Of a stretch of DNA of 64,000 bases, positions 34,161 to 42,602 are shown one piece after another. Position 1 is the stretch's first letter; the number at the start of each line of letters is the position of its first letter. Both the position numbers and the translations under genes were made by a program. The stretch covers positions 124,001 to 188,000 of the forward strand of contig DASVTU010000019.1 in the NCBI GenBank assembly GCA_036387415.1, in the 5' to 3' direction. The notes beneath the pieces were generated by a model. It saw only the letters and a list, made by a program, of their open reading frames with translations. It made no database searches and was not told the DNA's origin. The stretch is from DASVTU01 sp036387415 (GTDB taxonomy: Bacteria > Acidobacteriota > Blastocatellia > Pyrinomonadales > Pyrinomonadaceae).

Positions 34161-36434
34161 ATGACATCTTTCTACGTTACGACACCGATTTATTACGCCA
34201 ACAATTTGCCGCATCTGGGGCATCTTTACACGACGCTCGTCGCCGATTGCGTGACGCGCTACAAGCGGCAGCGCGGCTTTGAGACTTACTTCCTGACGGG
34301 CACCGACGAGCACGGCGCAAACATCGCGCGTGCGGCGGAGCGCAACGGGCGGACGCCGCGCGAGCACGTCGATTACATCGTCGGTGAGTTGAAGAAGATG
34401 TTTGCGAGCTTTGGTCTCGACGGCGCGCATGGCGGCTACGACATCTTTATGCGGACGACCGAGCCGTTTCATTATGCGGCGGTGAGCGAATTCTGGCGGC
34501 GCGTCGCTCGCGCCGAGACGCCGAAGGGACGCGCGTGTATCTACAAAGGTTTTTATGAGGGATGGTTCTGTGCGCCGTGTGCGGAGTTTAAGACGGATGA
34601 GCAGTATGCGAAGCCTGAGCGCGAGGGCGATGCGCCGCTCTGCCTCGTTCACGAAACGCCGCTCGAACGCGTCTCGGAGGAGAGCTATTTCTTTCGTCTC
34701 TCGGATTACGGCGATGCATTACTCGAACTTTACGAATCGCGCCCTGATTTTATTCGTCCCGAAGTACGACGAAACGAGGCCATCAGTTTTATCCGTAGCG
34801 GACTGCAAGATCTTTCGGTCAGTCGTTTGAAGTCGTCGGTGAGCTGGGCTATCCCCGTGCCTGACGACCCCGAACACACGATTTACATCTGGTTCGACGC
34901 ACTGACGAACTACATCACCGCGCTCGGTTGGGGCGACGCCGAACGACGCGCCGCCGGACTCTTCGAGAAGTTCTGGCCGGGACTGCATCTCGTCGGCAAA
35001 GACATTTTGCGGCAGCACACTATCTACTGGCCTGCGTTTCTGATGGCGGCGGGCATCGAGCAGCCGCGCTCGGTCGTCGCGCACGGCACATGGATGGTGG
35101 ATGGGCGCAAGATGTCGAAGACGCTCGGCAACACGATTGCTCCCGACACTCTGCGTCGTCACATCGGCGTCGATGCAGTGCGCTATTTTTGCCTGCGCGA
35201 GATGGCCTTTGGACAGGATTGCAAGGTCGCATACGAAACTGTCATCGAGCGTGCCAACAGTGACCTCGCGAGCGGCCTCGGCAATCTCGTTAGCCGTACG
35301 CTGACGATGATTGGACGCTACTGTGAGGGCGTTGTACCTTCGGGCGAGATTGCCGAGGAGCGACGTTTGCTGGCGAAGCGTGCGGGTGTCGAGGCGGATG
35401 CGCTGTCGCTCGCCACCGCGCTCGAACATGCGCGCGACCAATTCATCAATCACTTCGAGGACTATGCATTTCATCGTGCGCTCGAAGCGGCGTGGACGGT
35501 CATCGCGCGCGTGGACAAACTTATTTCGGATGCGAAGCCGTGGGAGTTGGCTAAAAACGAGGAGCAAAGCGAGACGCTCGGAGCCGTGCTCTATCGCGTC
35601 GCGGAGACGTTGCGCTGGCTCGCCGTGATGCTCTATCCATCGATGCCGGATGCGGCGGGCACAATCTGGCGTCAGCTTGGCCTCGAAGACGACATCACGA
35701 AAATCGACCCGACGCAACTCACATGGGGAGGCTTGAAGAAGGGGACGCGCATCGGCGAAGTCGCACCGATTTTCCCGCGTCTGGACAAAGCGAAAATTAT
35801 GTCTGAAATCGAAAAAGAGACGAACACGACGGCAACATCTCAGCCCGCTGCCGACGCGGGCGCACACGAAGGCACACACGCCACGCAGGCCGCCGTCCCC
35901 GGCTCGCCGACAGCCGACGACGTGAAACCCGAACCGCCGATGCAGGGCGCAACCGAAGCGGAAGCGGTCGCGGGTACTTCGCAAAGGTCAACGCAGACTA
36001 CGCCCACAGCGACGACGGAAACGAAAGCCGCCGCGAATATGGCTGAAGACATCGGGCAGACGAAGGCCGACCGAGCGCAGGAGCCGACCGTGGGAGTGGT
36101 TAATTTCATCGACATTGAAGATTTTGCCAAAGTCGAAATGCGCGTCGGCGAGATTCTGACAGCCGAGCGCGTGCCGAAGGCCGATAAGCTTTTGCGTTTC
36201 ACCGTGGATGTCGGCGAGGCCGCGCCGCGACAGATACTCGCGGGCATCGCGCAGCACTATGAGCCGGAAAAACTCGTCGGTCGCAAAATCGTCGTCGTCG
36301 CCAATCTTAAACCACGCAAACTGCGCGGCTTTGAATCACAGGGCATGGTGCTCGCGGCCTCCGTCGGCGACGAAGGACGCCCCGTGCTTGCCTCGTTCAA
36401 CGAAGATGTCCCGAACGGTGCAAAACTGAAATAG
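34161..36434 (+). CDS. metG: methionyl-tRNA synthetase with fused C-terminal tRNA-binding domain
   Basis: Charges initiator and elongator tRNA-Met. It is 757 residues. The HIGH-type motif is in NNLPHLGHLYTTLVAD. A metal-type knuckle pair CAPC begins at Cys137, and KMSK begins at Lys317 (DGRKMSKTLGN). An anticodon-binding helical domain spans about 390-530. A disordered linker of about 95 residues rich in Ala/Thr/Glu/Pro (about 548-643) leads to an OB-fold tRNA-binding domain (FAKVEMRVGEI, NLKPRKLRGFESQGM). The fused OB domain is common in bacteria; the long low-complexity linker is unusual and echoes those in the binding proteins at the start of the window. Confidence 0.96.
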   Translation: MTSFYVTTPIYYANNLPHLGHLYTTLVADCVTRYKRQRGFETYFLTGTDEHGANIARAAERNGRTPREHVDYIVGELKKMFASFGLDGAHGGYDIFMRTTEPFHYAAVSEFWRRVARAETPKGRACIYKGFYEGWFCAPCAEFKTDEQYAKPEREGDAPLCLVHETPLERVSEESYFFRLSDYGDALLELYESRPDFIRPEVRRNEAISFIRSGLQDLSVSRLKSSVSWAIPVPDDPEHTIYIWFDALTNYITALGWGDAERRAAGLFEKFWPGLHLVGKDILRQHTIYWPAFLMAAGIEQPRSVVAHGTWMVDGRKMSKTLGNTIAPDTLRRHIGVDAVRYFCLREMAFGQDCKVAYETVIERANSDLASGLGNLVSRTLTMIGRYCEGVVPSGEIAEERRLLAKRAGVEADALSLATALEHARDQFINHFEDYAFHRALEAAWTVIARVDKLISDAKPWELAKNEEQSETLGAVLYRVAETLRWLAVMLYPSMPDAAGTIWRQLGLEDDITKIDPTQLTWGGLKKGTRIGEVAPIFPRLDKAKIMSEIEKETNTTATSQPAADAGAHEGTHATQAAVPGSPTADDVKPEPPMQGATEAEAVAGTSQRSTQTTPTATTETKAAANMAEDIGQTKADRAQEPTVGVVNFIDIEDFAKVEMRVGEILTAERVPKADKLLRFTVDVGEAAPRQILAGIAQHYEPEKLVGRKIVVVANLKPRKLRGFESQGMVLAASVGDEGRPVLASFNEDVPNGAKLK

Positions 36435-36545
36435 AGGTCGGAGGTTAGAGATCAGTAAAGACAGAGCAAGAAGGGAATGACTCCACCTACGTCGAAAGCC
36501 AAGTGATTTTTACTAACCTCTGACCTCTAGCCTCTAACCTCTTTT
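36433..36545. repeat. heptamer-periodic imperfect inverted repeat (locus 4)
   Basis: Between metG and tatD. The right arm has four exact-phase heptamers TAACCTC, TGACCTC, TAGCCTC, TAACCTC (36514-36541). The left arm (36433-36459) is its imperfect complement, with 21 of 27 positions matching 36509-36535. The middle ~50 bases are unique. It ends just ahead of the tatD start and begins inside the metG stop codon. Confidence 0.8.
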
Positions 36546-36549
36546 TGTT

Positions 36550-37380
36550 ATGTTCGTAGATTCTCATGCACACATTGACGGTGAGGAGTTCGACCGAGAC
36601 CGCGACGATGTAGTGGCGCGTGCGCGTGCGGCGGGAGTGCGTGCGATTTTGAATGTCGGAACGGGCGACCCGCACAGTGGAAGCCTTGAGCGTGCGGTTG
36701 AAGTGGCAGAAGGTTACGATGATGTCTACGCCGCGGTGGGCGTGCATCCGCACGACGCGCGCATGTTTGACGAGAGCGCGGAGGCGCGTCTCAAGAGTCT
36801 GATAAAAAAGAGCGCACGCATCATCGCGTGGGGCGAAATCGGTCTTGATTATCACTACGACAATTCGCCGCGCGAGACGCAACGCGAGGTCTTTACGCGA
36901 CAGTTGCGTCTCGCACGCGAAGCGGGATTGCCCGTCATCATCCATTCGCGCGAGGCTGATGATGAGACAGTCGAACTGTTGCGTGCGGAGGGCGCGGGCG
37001 AAGGTTTGCGCGGTGTGATGCATTGCTTTGGCGGCTCGGCGGCGATGGCGGAGAGTGTCTTGGAACTCGGTTTCATGATTTCGTTCGCTGGTAACGTGAC
37101 GTTCAAGAAGGCAGAACCTTTGCGCGATGTGGCGCAGCGCGTGCCGCTCGAACGACTGTTGATTGAAACCGATTGCCCGTATCTCGCGCCCGTGCCTTTG
37201 CGTGGACGGAGAAACGAACCCGCATTCGTCGTCGAGACAGCGCGATTTCTCGCCGCCCTCTACGGCATGGACGTGGCGGAGTTTGGACGGCTGACGGCGA
37301 CAAACTTCGCACGCTTCTTCGGCGTCAAACTCTCTAACGAGTTGACAGACGGCGTGGCTGATTCGCGCCACCACGCGTAA
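36550..37380 (+). CDS. tatD: TatD-family metal-dependent deoxyribonuclease
   Basis: Barrel hydrolase of 276 residues with the full metal-ligand set: DSHAHID at the start, GEIGLDYH, the His of IHSREAD, MHCFGG and ETDCPYLAP. TatD proteins are 3'-5' DNases implicated in repair and stress (family knowledge). A terminator follows about 40 bases after the stop, so it is probably transcribed with metG or on its own. Confidence 0.94.
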   Translation: MFVDSHAHIDGEEFDRDRDDVVARARAAGVRAILNVGTGDPHSGSLERAVEVAEGYDDVYAAVGVHPHDARMFDESAEARLKSLIKKSARIIAWGEIGLDYHYDNSPRETQREVFTRQLRLAREAGLPVIIHSREADDETVELLRAEGAGEGLRGVMHCFGGSAAMAESVLELGFMISFAGNVTFKKAEPLRDVAQRVPLERLLIETDCPYLAPVPLRGRRNEPAFVVETARFLAALYGMDVAEFGRLTATNFARFFGVKLSNELTDGVADSRHHA

Positions 37381-37417
37381 GCAGCGCAAAGAGAATGCGG
37401 AGCAGTAAGCAGGGCGT

Positions 37418-37452
37418 CGTCGGGCGGTTTTGGTGCGTCCGGCGCTCTTTTT
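37418..37452 (+). terminator. intrinsic terminator after tatD
   Basis: CGTCGGGCG (37418-37426) pairs with CGTCCGGCG (37436-37444), two G-T wobbles included, and CTCTTTTT follows at 37445-37452. Confidence 0.65.
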
Positions 37453-37463
37453 GTGAATCAAAC

Positions 37464-37493
37464 TTTCAAAGCCCCGTCGGTTGATGTTATAAA
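37464..37493 (+). promoter_or_regulatory. candidate promoter for yajQ and the polyprenyl synthase gene
   Basis: A good -10 TATAAA (37488-37493) with a weak -35 TTTCAA (37464-37469) 18 bases upstream, right after the tatD terminator. It would give a leader of about 85 bases. Confidence 0.4.
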
Positions 37494-37586
37494 GAGAGTG
37501 AAGATTGACGAGCAGCAGACAAGAGGTTGATAGGTCGTCGCAAGCCTGCTGGTTCTCGTCTGCGTTTGGTCACGGTTGATAAATTT

Positions 37587-38084
37587 ATGGCTCAGCAGAA
37601 CTCATTCGACATCGTTTCCAAGATTGACCTCGCCGAAGTCGGCAATGCTCTTAACCAGACCATGAAGGAAGTGCGACAGCGTTTCGATTTCAAGGGAAGC
37701 GAGGCCGCCGTCGTGCTGGAAAAAGACGAACTCATCCTCACTGCCGAAGACGAAACCCGACTCCGCAACATGAACGACATCCTTCAGCAGAAACTTGTGC
37801 GTCGCGGTGTGCCGCTCAAGGCGTTTACTTACGGCAAGGTCGAACCGGCGTTGGGCGGTACCGTCAGGCAGCATGCCGCTATCCAGCAAGGCATCCCGAC
37901 GGATAAAGCCAAAGAGGTCGTCAAGTTTATTAAAGATACGAAGGCCAAAGTGCAGGCGTCGATTCAGGGCGACACGGTGCGCGTCACGGGACGCGACCGC
38001 GATACGCTGCAAGAAGTCATTGCCAGTCTCAAGGGCAAAGATTTCGGCATCAACATGGAGTTCACCAACTACCGCTCAAACTGA
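37587..38084 (+). CDS. yajQ: YajQ-family nucleotide-binding protein
   Basis: A 165-residue two-domain protein of the YajQ/DUF520 family. It starts MAQQNSFDIVSKID, the family's usual start, so ATG 37587 is preferred over the longer reading from 37527. Conserved blocks include FDFKGSEA, DELILTAEDE, and the C-terminal KDFGINMEFTNYR. Some homologues bind cyclic-di-GMP and act as effectors (family knowledge), which fits the other cyclic-di-GMP genes here. It lies 13 bases upstream of the polyprenyl synthase gene. Confidence 0.93.
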   Translation: MAQQNSFDIVSKIDLAEVGNALNQTMKEVRQRFDFKGSEAAVVLEKDELILTAEDETRLRNMNDILQQKLVRRGVPLKAFTYGKVEPALGGTVRQHAAIQQGIPTDKAKEVVKFIKDTKAKVQASIQGDTVRVTGRDRDTLQEVIASLKGKDFGINMEFTNYRSN

Positions 38085-38097
38085 ATCCGACCTAACT

Positions 38098-39117
38098 ATG
38101 AAGACATTCGATTACGCGGCGACGATGGAAGATTCGGAACTGACGGCGCGGCGCATTTTTAGTTTGATTGCGCCGGAGTTGGCTCTCATCGAAGCCGAAT
38201 TTGAGCGGCAAGCACAATCCAACGTCCAGGTCATCGCCTACATCGGCGACTACTTGCGCGCATCGGGTGGCAAGCGCGTGCGTCCGGCGCTGACGCTGCT
38301 GGCGACATACGCGGTCGGCGGCGACGCCTCGCGCGCCAACGTCATTCGGATGGCGACCGTGATGGAGTTTCTCCACACAGCGACGCTCGTCCACGACGAC
38401 ATCATCGACAACGCCGAGACGCGGCGCAATCGCGCCTCCGTCAATAGTCGCTTCGGCAATCAGACCGCCGTCTTGATGGGCGACTGGCTCTACATGTCCG
38501 CGTTTGAAACCAGTCTCGCCGAACGTTCGTTGCCTGTGCTCGACATTCTAACGGCGGTGACGCGACAGATGACCGAAGGCGAATTGTTACAGTTGACGCT
38601 GTTGGGCAGCCCAGACGTTTCCGAGGAGCAATATCTCGACATTCTCAGCCGCAAAACCGCTTATCTTTTCAGTGCGTGCTGCGAAATCGGCGCGATTCTC
38701 GGCGGCGGCACTGAAGACGAACAACGCGCACTGCGCGACTACGGCATGAATCTCGGCAAGGCGTTTCAACTGGTTGACGACCTGCTAGATTTTACGGCGG
38801 AAGATGAAGTGCTCGGCAAGGCGTCGGGCGTCGATTTACTCGAAGGCAAGGCGACGCTGCCGCTCATCTACCTGCTCAAGAAAGACCCCGCGCGCCGCGC
38901 CGCCGTGCAAGCCGTGATGCGCGAGGGGAGTTACAGAGAGATGCCGCGCGCTCTTCTGCAACGCGCTGCGGAACAGACGGGCGCACTCGCTCTCGCACGC
39001 GCACGCGCCAGAGAGTTTGCCGATGCCTCGCGCGATGCACTCGAACGTTTGCCGCCTTCAAAATATCGTGACGCCCTACGCTCGCTCCCGACGTTCATCC
39101 TTGAGCGCGAGAAGTAG
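38098..39117 (+). CDS. polyprenyl diphosphate synthase
   Basis: Trans-prenyltransferase of 339 residues from ATG 38098 that builds the isoprenoid side chain of quinones. Both Asp-rich motifs are intact: HDDIIDNAETRR and DDLLDF. GGKRVRP binds the diphosphate and GKATLPLIYLL follows the second motif. Sequence resembles octaprenyl or heptaprenyl synthases, but chain length cannot be read reliably. It is probably co-transcribed with yajQ. Confidence 0.93.
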   Translation: MKTFDYAATMEDSELTARRIFSLIAPELALIEAEFERQAQSNVQVIAYIGDYLRASGGKRVRPALTLLATYAVGGDASRANVIRMATVMEFLHTATLVHDDIIDNAETRRNRASVNSRFGNQTAVLMGDWLYMSAFETSLAERSLPVLDILTAVTRQMTEGELLQLTLLGSPDVSEEQYLDILSRKTAYLFSACCEIGAILGGGTEDEQRALRDYGMNLGKAFQLVDDLLDFTAEDEVLGKASGVDLLEGKATLPLIYLLKKDPARRAAVQAVMREGSYREMPRALLQRAAEQTGALALARARAREFADASRDALERLPPSKYRDALRSLPTFILEREK

Positions 39118-39129
39118 GAAGAAATTAAC

Positions 39130-39216
39130 ATATTGCTTCATTGAAATTTTTCACATTGAAGAAATCGAATCAATGAACCGATGAACCAATGAGTAAAATT
39201 CCTCTCGTTCACCATT
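39130..39216. repeat. octamer-periodic imperfect inverted repeat (locus 5)
   Basis: Between the polyprenyl synthase and HARE-HTH genes. The units AATCAATG, AACCGATG, AACCAATG run in phase at 39168-39191. The upstream half (about 39130-39160) has TTCATTG-type complements. The unit resembles locus 1 but with different flanks. The dyad is weaker than at the other loci. Confidence 0.6.
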
Positions 39217-39222
39217 GAGACT

Positions 39223-39798
39223 ATGCCTGACGATAATCTTCTTGCGACGCTGGAACAGAGCCTGCGGCAGACGCGAGCGACGCGTTCGCGTCTCGCCGCG
39301 CGTCTGGCCGATTTGGAAGCCGAAGCCGAACGCGTGCGGACGGAGCTAAACGAGATGGACGCACTCACGGGGCAGACCGAAGCCGCCATGTTTCGCATCC
39401 TCTCCTCGATGTTCGGCAGCGCGGCGGCCAAGAGCACGACGCCTTCCGACGCCGAAATCGAAGCCGCTCTACGTCGTGATGCCGCGCAGAACGCACACGA
39501 AATGCGTCCGAGCATTCCGCGTCACGACATGCCGCCGATTCGCCCTGACATCCAGCCCGTCGATGACCGCTTCACAGACCGCACCATCCCGCAGGCCACC
39601 GCAGTCCTCTTGCGCGAAGCCAACGGGCCGCTTCACGTCAACGAGATTTATAATCGTCTCCTCGAAGGCAATTTCCAGTTTACAGGTCAACACCCAACCA
39701 TCAGTATCGCCGTCTCCCTCAATCGTAACCGCCGTTTTCGCAAAGTCGCCCCCGGCACTTTCGACCTCGTTATCCGCGACGCCGCGCAAGTCTCCTGA
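39223..39798 (+). CDS. coiled-coil protein with C-terminal HARE-HTH-like winged helix
   Basis: A 191-residue cytoplasmic protein. Residues 1-50 form an Arg/Glu/Leu-rich coiled coil with heptad spacing. The middle is polar. Residues ~125-190 read like a HARE-HTH (HB1/ASXL) domain: TAVLLREANGPLHVNEIYNRL, then a gap, then SIAVSLNRNRRFRKVAPGTFDL. HARE-HTH domains occur in RpoE-delta, restriction enzymes and chromatin proteins and are thought to sense DNA features (family knowledge). I do not recognise the whole protein. It could be a small DNA-binding regulator. Confidence 0.7.
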   Translation: MPDDNLLATLEQSLRQTRATRSRLAARLADLEAEAERVRTELNEMDALTGQTEAAMFRILSSMFGSAAAKSTTPSDAEIEAALRRDAAQNAHEMRPSIPRHDMPPIRPDIQPVDDRFTDRTIPQATAVLLREANGPLHVNEIYNRLLEGNFQFTGQHPTISIAVSLNRNRRFRKVAPGTFDLVIRDAAQVS

Positions 39799-39803
39799 AG
39801 AAC

Positions 39804-39956
39804 AGTGAGCCGTAAGCAGAGAGCAGTAAGCAGTAATCACGGAACAGTATTCGGCTCAGTGAGTTTACTTCGGCTTACTCATCCAGTTCATCTTTGCCTT
39901 TTACTGCACATAAGAACCCGCGTGTTATGACTGCTTACCCCTTACTGCTCTCTGCT
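39804..39956. repeat. heptamer-periodic long-armed inverted repeat (locus 6)
   Basis: Between the HARE-HTH and ferredoxin-like genes. Five in-phase heptamers (AGTGAGC, CGTAAGC, AGAGAGC, AGTAAGC, AGTAATC) fill 39804-39838. Within them AGCAGAGAGCAGTAAG (39815-39830) is exactly complementary to 39941-39956, 110 bases downstream. The unique centre holds no gene. Confidence 0.8.
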
Positions 39957-39969
39957 GACTGATTAACCC

Positions 39970-40296
39970 ATGCCGCGTTTGAAGAAAATCACACATCACG
40001 TACTCGTCTGCGTGCACAAGCATTGCTTAAAGCAAGGCGGACGCGATGCGGGCAAGGAATTGAAAAGGACGCTCAAGCAGCAGGAACTCGACGGTCGCGT
40101 GCTGGTAACGGCAGTCGATTGTCTCGACCAGTGCGGCGACGGCCCCGTCATGGTGGTTTATCCGGACGGCGTGTGGTATGGCGATGTGGATGAGAGAGAC
40201 GCACGGCAGATTGTGGAGCAACACATCGCGGAGGGTCGCGTGGTTGAACGCAAAGTGATGCGCGATTTGCGCGCGGGCAGGACGGCAAGGGAATGA
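39970..40296 (+). CDS. thioredoxin-like [2Fe-2S] ferredoxin-family protein
   Basis: A 108-residue protein whose four Cys (the CVHKHC pair near 13-19 and DCLDQC near 50-55) match the thioredoxin-fold [2Fe-2S] ferredoxins related to the NuoE C-terminal domain. GDGPVMVVYPDGVWYGDV is the usual following block. It probably carries electrons, partner unknown. The stop overlaps the start of the phosphatase gene (ATGA), so the two are coupled. Confidence 0.88.
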   Translation: MPRLKKITHHVLVCVHKHCLKQGGRDAGKELKRTLKQQELDGRVLVTAVDCLDQCGDGPVMVVYPDGVWYGDVDERDARQIVEQHIAEGRVVERKVMRDLRAGRTARE

Positions 40297-40958
40297 ACAG
40301 CGGGCGCACCATCGTTGTCGGCGACATCCACGGCTGCTACGACGAGCTTGTGGAGTTGTTGGATAAAGCCGCTGTCGGCGCAGACGACCGCGTGGTGTCG
40401 GTCGGGGATTTAATCGTCAAAGGATGGAAGAATCGTGAAGTGCTGGAACTGTTCATGACTGATGCGCGTCTGTCAGCCGTGCTCGGCAATCACGACCGCG
40501 CGTTGCTGCGCTACTGGCGCGGCGACAAAGTTGTCTTGAAGGAATCGCAGGAGCAGTGTCGCGCCGAACTCGAAAACGGACGCGCTCGTTACTTCGCCTA
40601 TCTCGACGCGTTGCCTCTCATGATTGACCTCGGTACGCATCTGGTCGTACACGCGGGCGTGCGTCCCGGCGTCGCTTTGCTGGAGCAATCAGTCGATGAT
40701 TTGACGGAGTTGCGGACGCTCGGCAGAGACCGTACACGACGCGACGGCGTGCCGTGGTATGCGGTCTACGACGGAGACAAAACCGTGCTGTTCGGCCACT
40801 GGCCTGCTGCTGCGCCGCGTCGCGGGCGACGCGCCATCGGTCTCGATACAGGATGCGTCTACGGTTATCAGTTGACGGCTTACATCATCGAGACGGACGA
40901 GTTTTTGAGCGTCGAAGCACGCCGCGAGTACAGCAGCCCGCGCCGTTCTTCCGGTTAA
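40293..40958 (+). CDS. calcineurin-like metallophosphoesterase
   Basis: A 221-residue phosphatase of the PrpE/ApaH/Ser-Thr type. The di-metal motifs are all visible: GDIHGCYDEL, GDLIVKGWKN, LGNHDRAL, VVHAGVRPG and FGHWP. The substrate could be phosphoprotein or dinucleoside polyphosphate; sequence alone does not decide. It is translationally coupled to the ferredoxin-like gene. The kinase/Ppx unit starts about 130 bases later. Confidence 0.9.
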   Translation: MNSGRTIVVGDIHGCYDELVELLDKAAVGADDRVVSVGDLIVKGWKNREVLELFMTDARLSAVLGNHDRALLRYWRGDKVVLKESQEQCRAELENGRARYFAYLDALPLMIDLGTHLVVHAGVRPGVALLEQSVDDLTELRTLGRDRTRRDGVPWYAVYDGDKTVLFGHWPAAAPRRGRRAIGLDTGCVYGYQLTAYIIETDEFLSVEARREYSSPRRSSG

Positions 40959-41088
40959 AATGCGTCTGCATTCCGACGAGATAAAATCGACGATAAACAG
41001 ATAAAAGCCGCGATTTAACTGGCGAAAAACGCATCGCGGTGGTCGCGCGTTACAACTCCGTAACACGCTTCTGTTAAAATTCCTGACG

Positions 41089-41766
41089 ATGATTTCATAC
41101 GGACAACACAGTCTTCCCGGACAACTTTTCATTGTTGAAGGTACGGACGGGAGCGGCAAATCGACGCAACTCGCGCTGCTTTATCAGTGGCTCAAGGCCG
41201 AAGGCTATCCGGTCTTCTTTTCCGAATGGAACTCCTCTCCGCTCGTCAAAGATACGACGCGGCGCGCGAAAAAGCGTCGGCTCTTTACGCCCGCCACCTT
41301 CTCTCTGCTGCATGCCACAGACTTCGCAGACCGCACCGAGCGCGACATCATTCCGCCGCTCAAGGCGGGAGCCATCGTCCTAGCCGATAGGTACATCTAT
41401 ACGGCATTTGCGCGCGACGTGGCACGCGGCTGCGACCGCGCTTGGGTGCGCGAGATGTATCGCTTTGCGGTGCGCCCGACGGTCGCCTTCTTCTTTCGTG
41501 CGCCGCTCGACGTGGCGGTTGACCGCATTGTGTCGGGGCGTCCGACGCTGAAGCATTACGAAGCGGGACTCGACATGGGTTGGACGGACGACCCCGAAGA
41601 GAGCTTCGCACGCTTTCAGGGAAAAATTCTGGATGAGTATGACAGGATGGTTGATGAGTTTGGTTTGACCGTCATCGACGCGACGCGCTCTATCGAACAA
41701 CAGCAACGCGAAATGCGCCGTATCGTCAAACGCCATTTGCGAGAAAGTGTGGTTACGCAAGCATGA
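41089..41766 (+). CDS. thymidylate-kinase-like protein, intact P-loop
   Basis: A 225-residue P-loop kinase of the TMK family. Walker A is GTDGSGKST with Lys24, and the nucleoside-binding DRY motif is in ADRYIYTAFARD. The region that forms the LID in true TMK is unusual (YEAGLDMGW). It heads an overlapping operon with a second such kinase, Ppx/GppA and a CHAD protein, so a role in polyphosphate or nucleotide balance may be as likely as dTMP phosphorylation. A TAAAAT -10-like box at 41075-41080 sits only nine bases before the ATG, hinting at a very short leader. Confidence 0.8.
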   Translation: MISYGQHSLPGQLFIVEGTDGSGKSTQLALLYQWLKAEGYPVFFSEWNSSPLVKDTTRRAKKRRLFTPATFSLLHATDFADRTERDIIPPLKAGAIVLADRYIYTAFARDVARGCDRAWVREMYRFAVRPTVAFFFRAPLDVAVDRIVSGRPTLKHYEAGLDMGWTDDPEESFARFQGKILDEYDRMVDEFGLTVIDATRSIEQQQREMRRIVKRHLRESVVTQA

Positions 41767-42602
41767 AGGAGATTAAGTTTTACGGCACGGCGCTGCCCGG
41801 TGTGGAAATCGAACCGTATCCCGGTAAACTCATCGTCGTCGAAGGCACGGACGGCGTTGGACGTTCGACGCACATCACGCTTCTGCGTTCGTGGCTCGAA
41901 GCGCGCGGCCATGCCGTGCTCGATACAGGCATGACGCGTTCGGTGCTCGCGGGTCGCGGTATCAAGGAGGCGAAAAAGGGACACACGCTCGGTCGTCTCA
42001 CGATGCAGCTTTTTTATGCGACCGATTTTGCCGACCGTCTGCAAAATGAAATGCTGCCCGCCCTGCGCGCGGGCTTCGTCGTTCTCACAGACCGTTACAT
42101 CTATTCGGCCATCGCGCGTGCGCTCGTACGCGGAGCCGACCCGCACTGGATTCGCGCGATATACGGCATCGCGCTCGTACCGGATGCGATTTTCTATCTG
42201 CGTATTCATTCGGCGGAGGAGTTGGGGCCGCGCGTCTTGCAGACCGGACACGGTTTCGACTACTGGGAGTCGGGCATGGATTTGCATGATGGCGATGATT
42301 TTTACGACAGCTTTATCAAGTATCAATCCAGACTCCTGCGCGAGTTCGACCGCATGATTGGCGAGTATGGTTTTCATGTCGTCGATGCATCGCGTTCGGT
42401 GCGTCGCGTCGCGGCGGATTTGCGTCGCTCGGTCGCACGGCTGCTCGACGAAGACGTTGTATCTCGCCGTCGTGCAAACGAAGCCAAGAGTCCATCGGCG
42501 AAAATGTCTGATACGCCATCGCTCTCAAGCGAAGCGGCGAACGCGACAACCACACAGCCCATCCACCGCGAGACAAAACACGAAGAGACGACGCGACGTT
42601 GA
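41763..42602 (+). CDS. thymidylate-kinase-like protein with Walker lysine replaced by arginine
   Basis: A 279-residue paralogue of the preceding kinase, overlapping it by four bases. Both share a leading LPG/YPG-plus-P-loop arrangement and the DRYIY block. Walker A here reads GTDGVGRST: Arg34 stands in place of the catalytic Lys. The rest of the fold looks intact (DRYIYSAIARAL, YWESGMDLHDGDD). A tail of about 45 polar residues is extra. It may be a catalytically weak or regulatory subunit that pairs with the upstream kinase (inference). Its stop overlaps the Ppx start. Confidence 0.78.
   Translation: MKEIKFYGTALPGVEIEPYPGKLIVVEGTDGVGRSTHITLLRSWLEARGHAVLDTGMTRSVLAGRGIKEAKKGHTLGRLTMQLFYATDFADRLQNEMLPALRAGFVVLTDRYIYSAIARALVRGADPHWIRAIYGIALVPDAIFYLRIHSAEELGPRVLQTGHGFDYWESGMDLHDGDDFYDSFIKYQSRLLREFDRMIGEYGFHVVDASRSVRRVAADLRRSVARLLDEDVVSRRRANEAKSPSAKMSDTPSLSSEAANATTTQPIHRETKHEETTRR

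Noticed and set aside
34719..35984. 421-codon open frame antisense to metG
   Set aside because: It is a shadow of a conserved essential gene with no domain of its own.
36433..39956. The periodic repeats as a CRISPR array or insertion-sequence ends
   Set aside because: Units are 7-8 bases and degenerate, with no regular unique spacers, no cas genes and no transposase nearby.
41089..42602. The two P-loop kinases as polyphosphate kinase 2 (PPK2) proteins
   Set aside because: PPK2 shares the fold and the operon hints at polyphosphate, but the DRY motif and overall pattern fit the thymidylate kinase family better.
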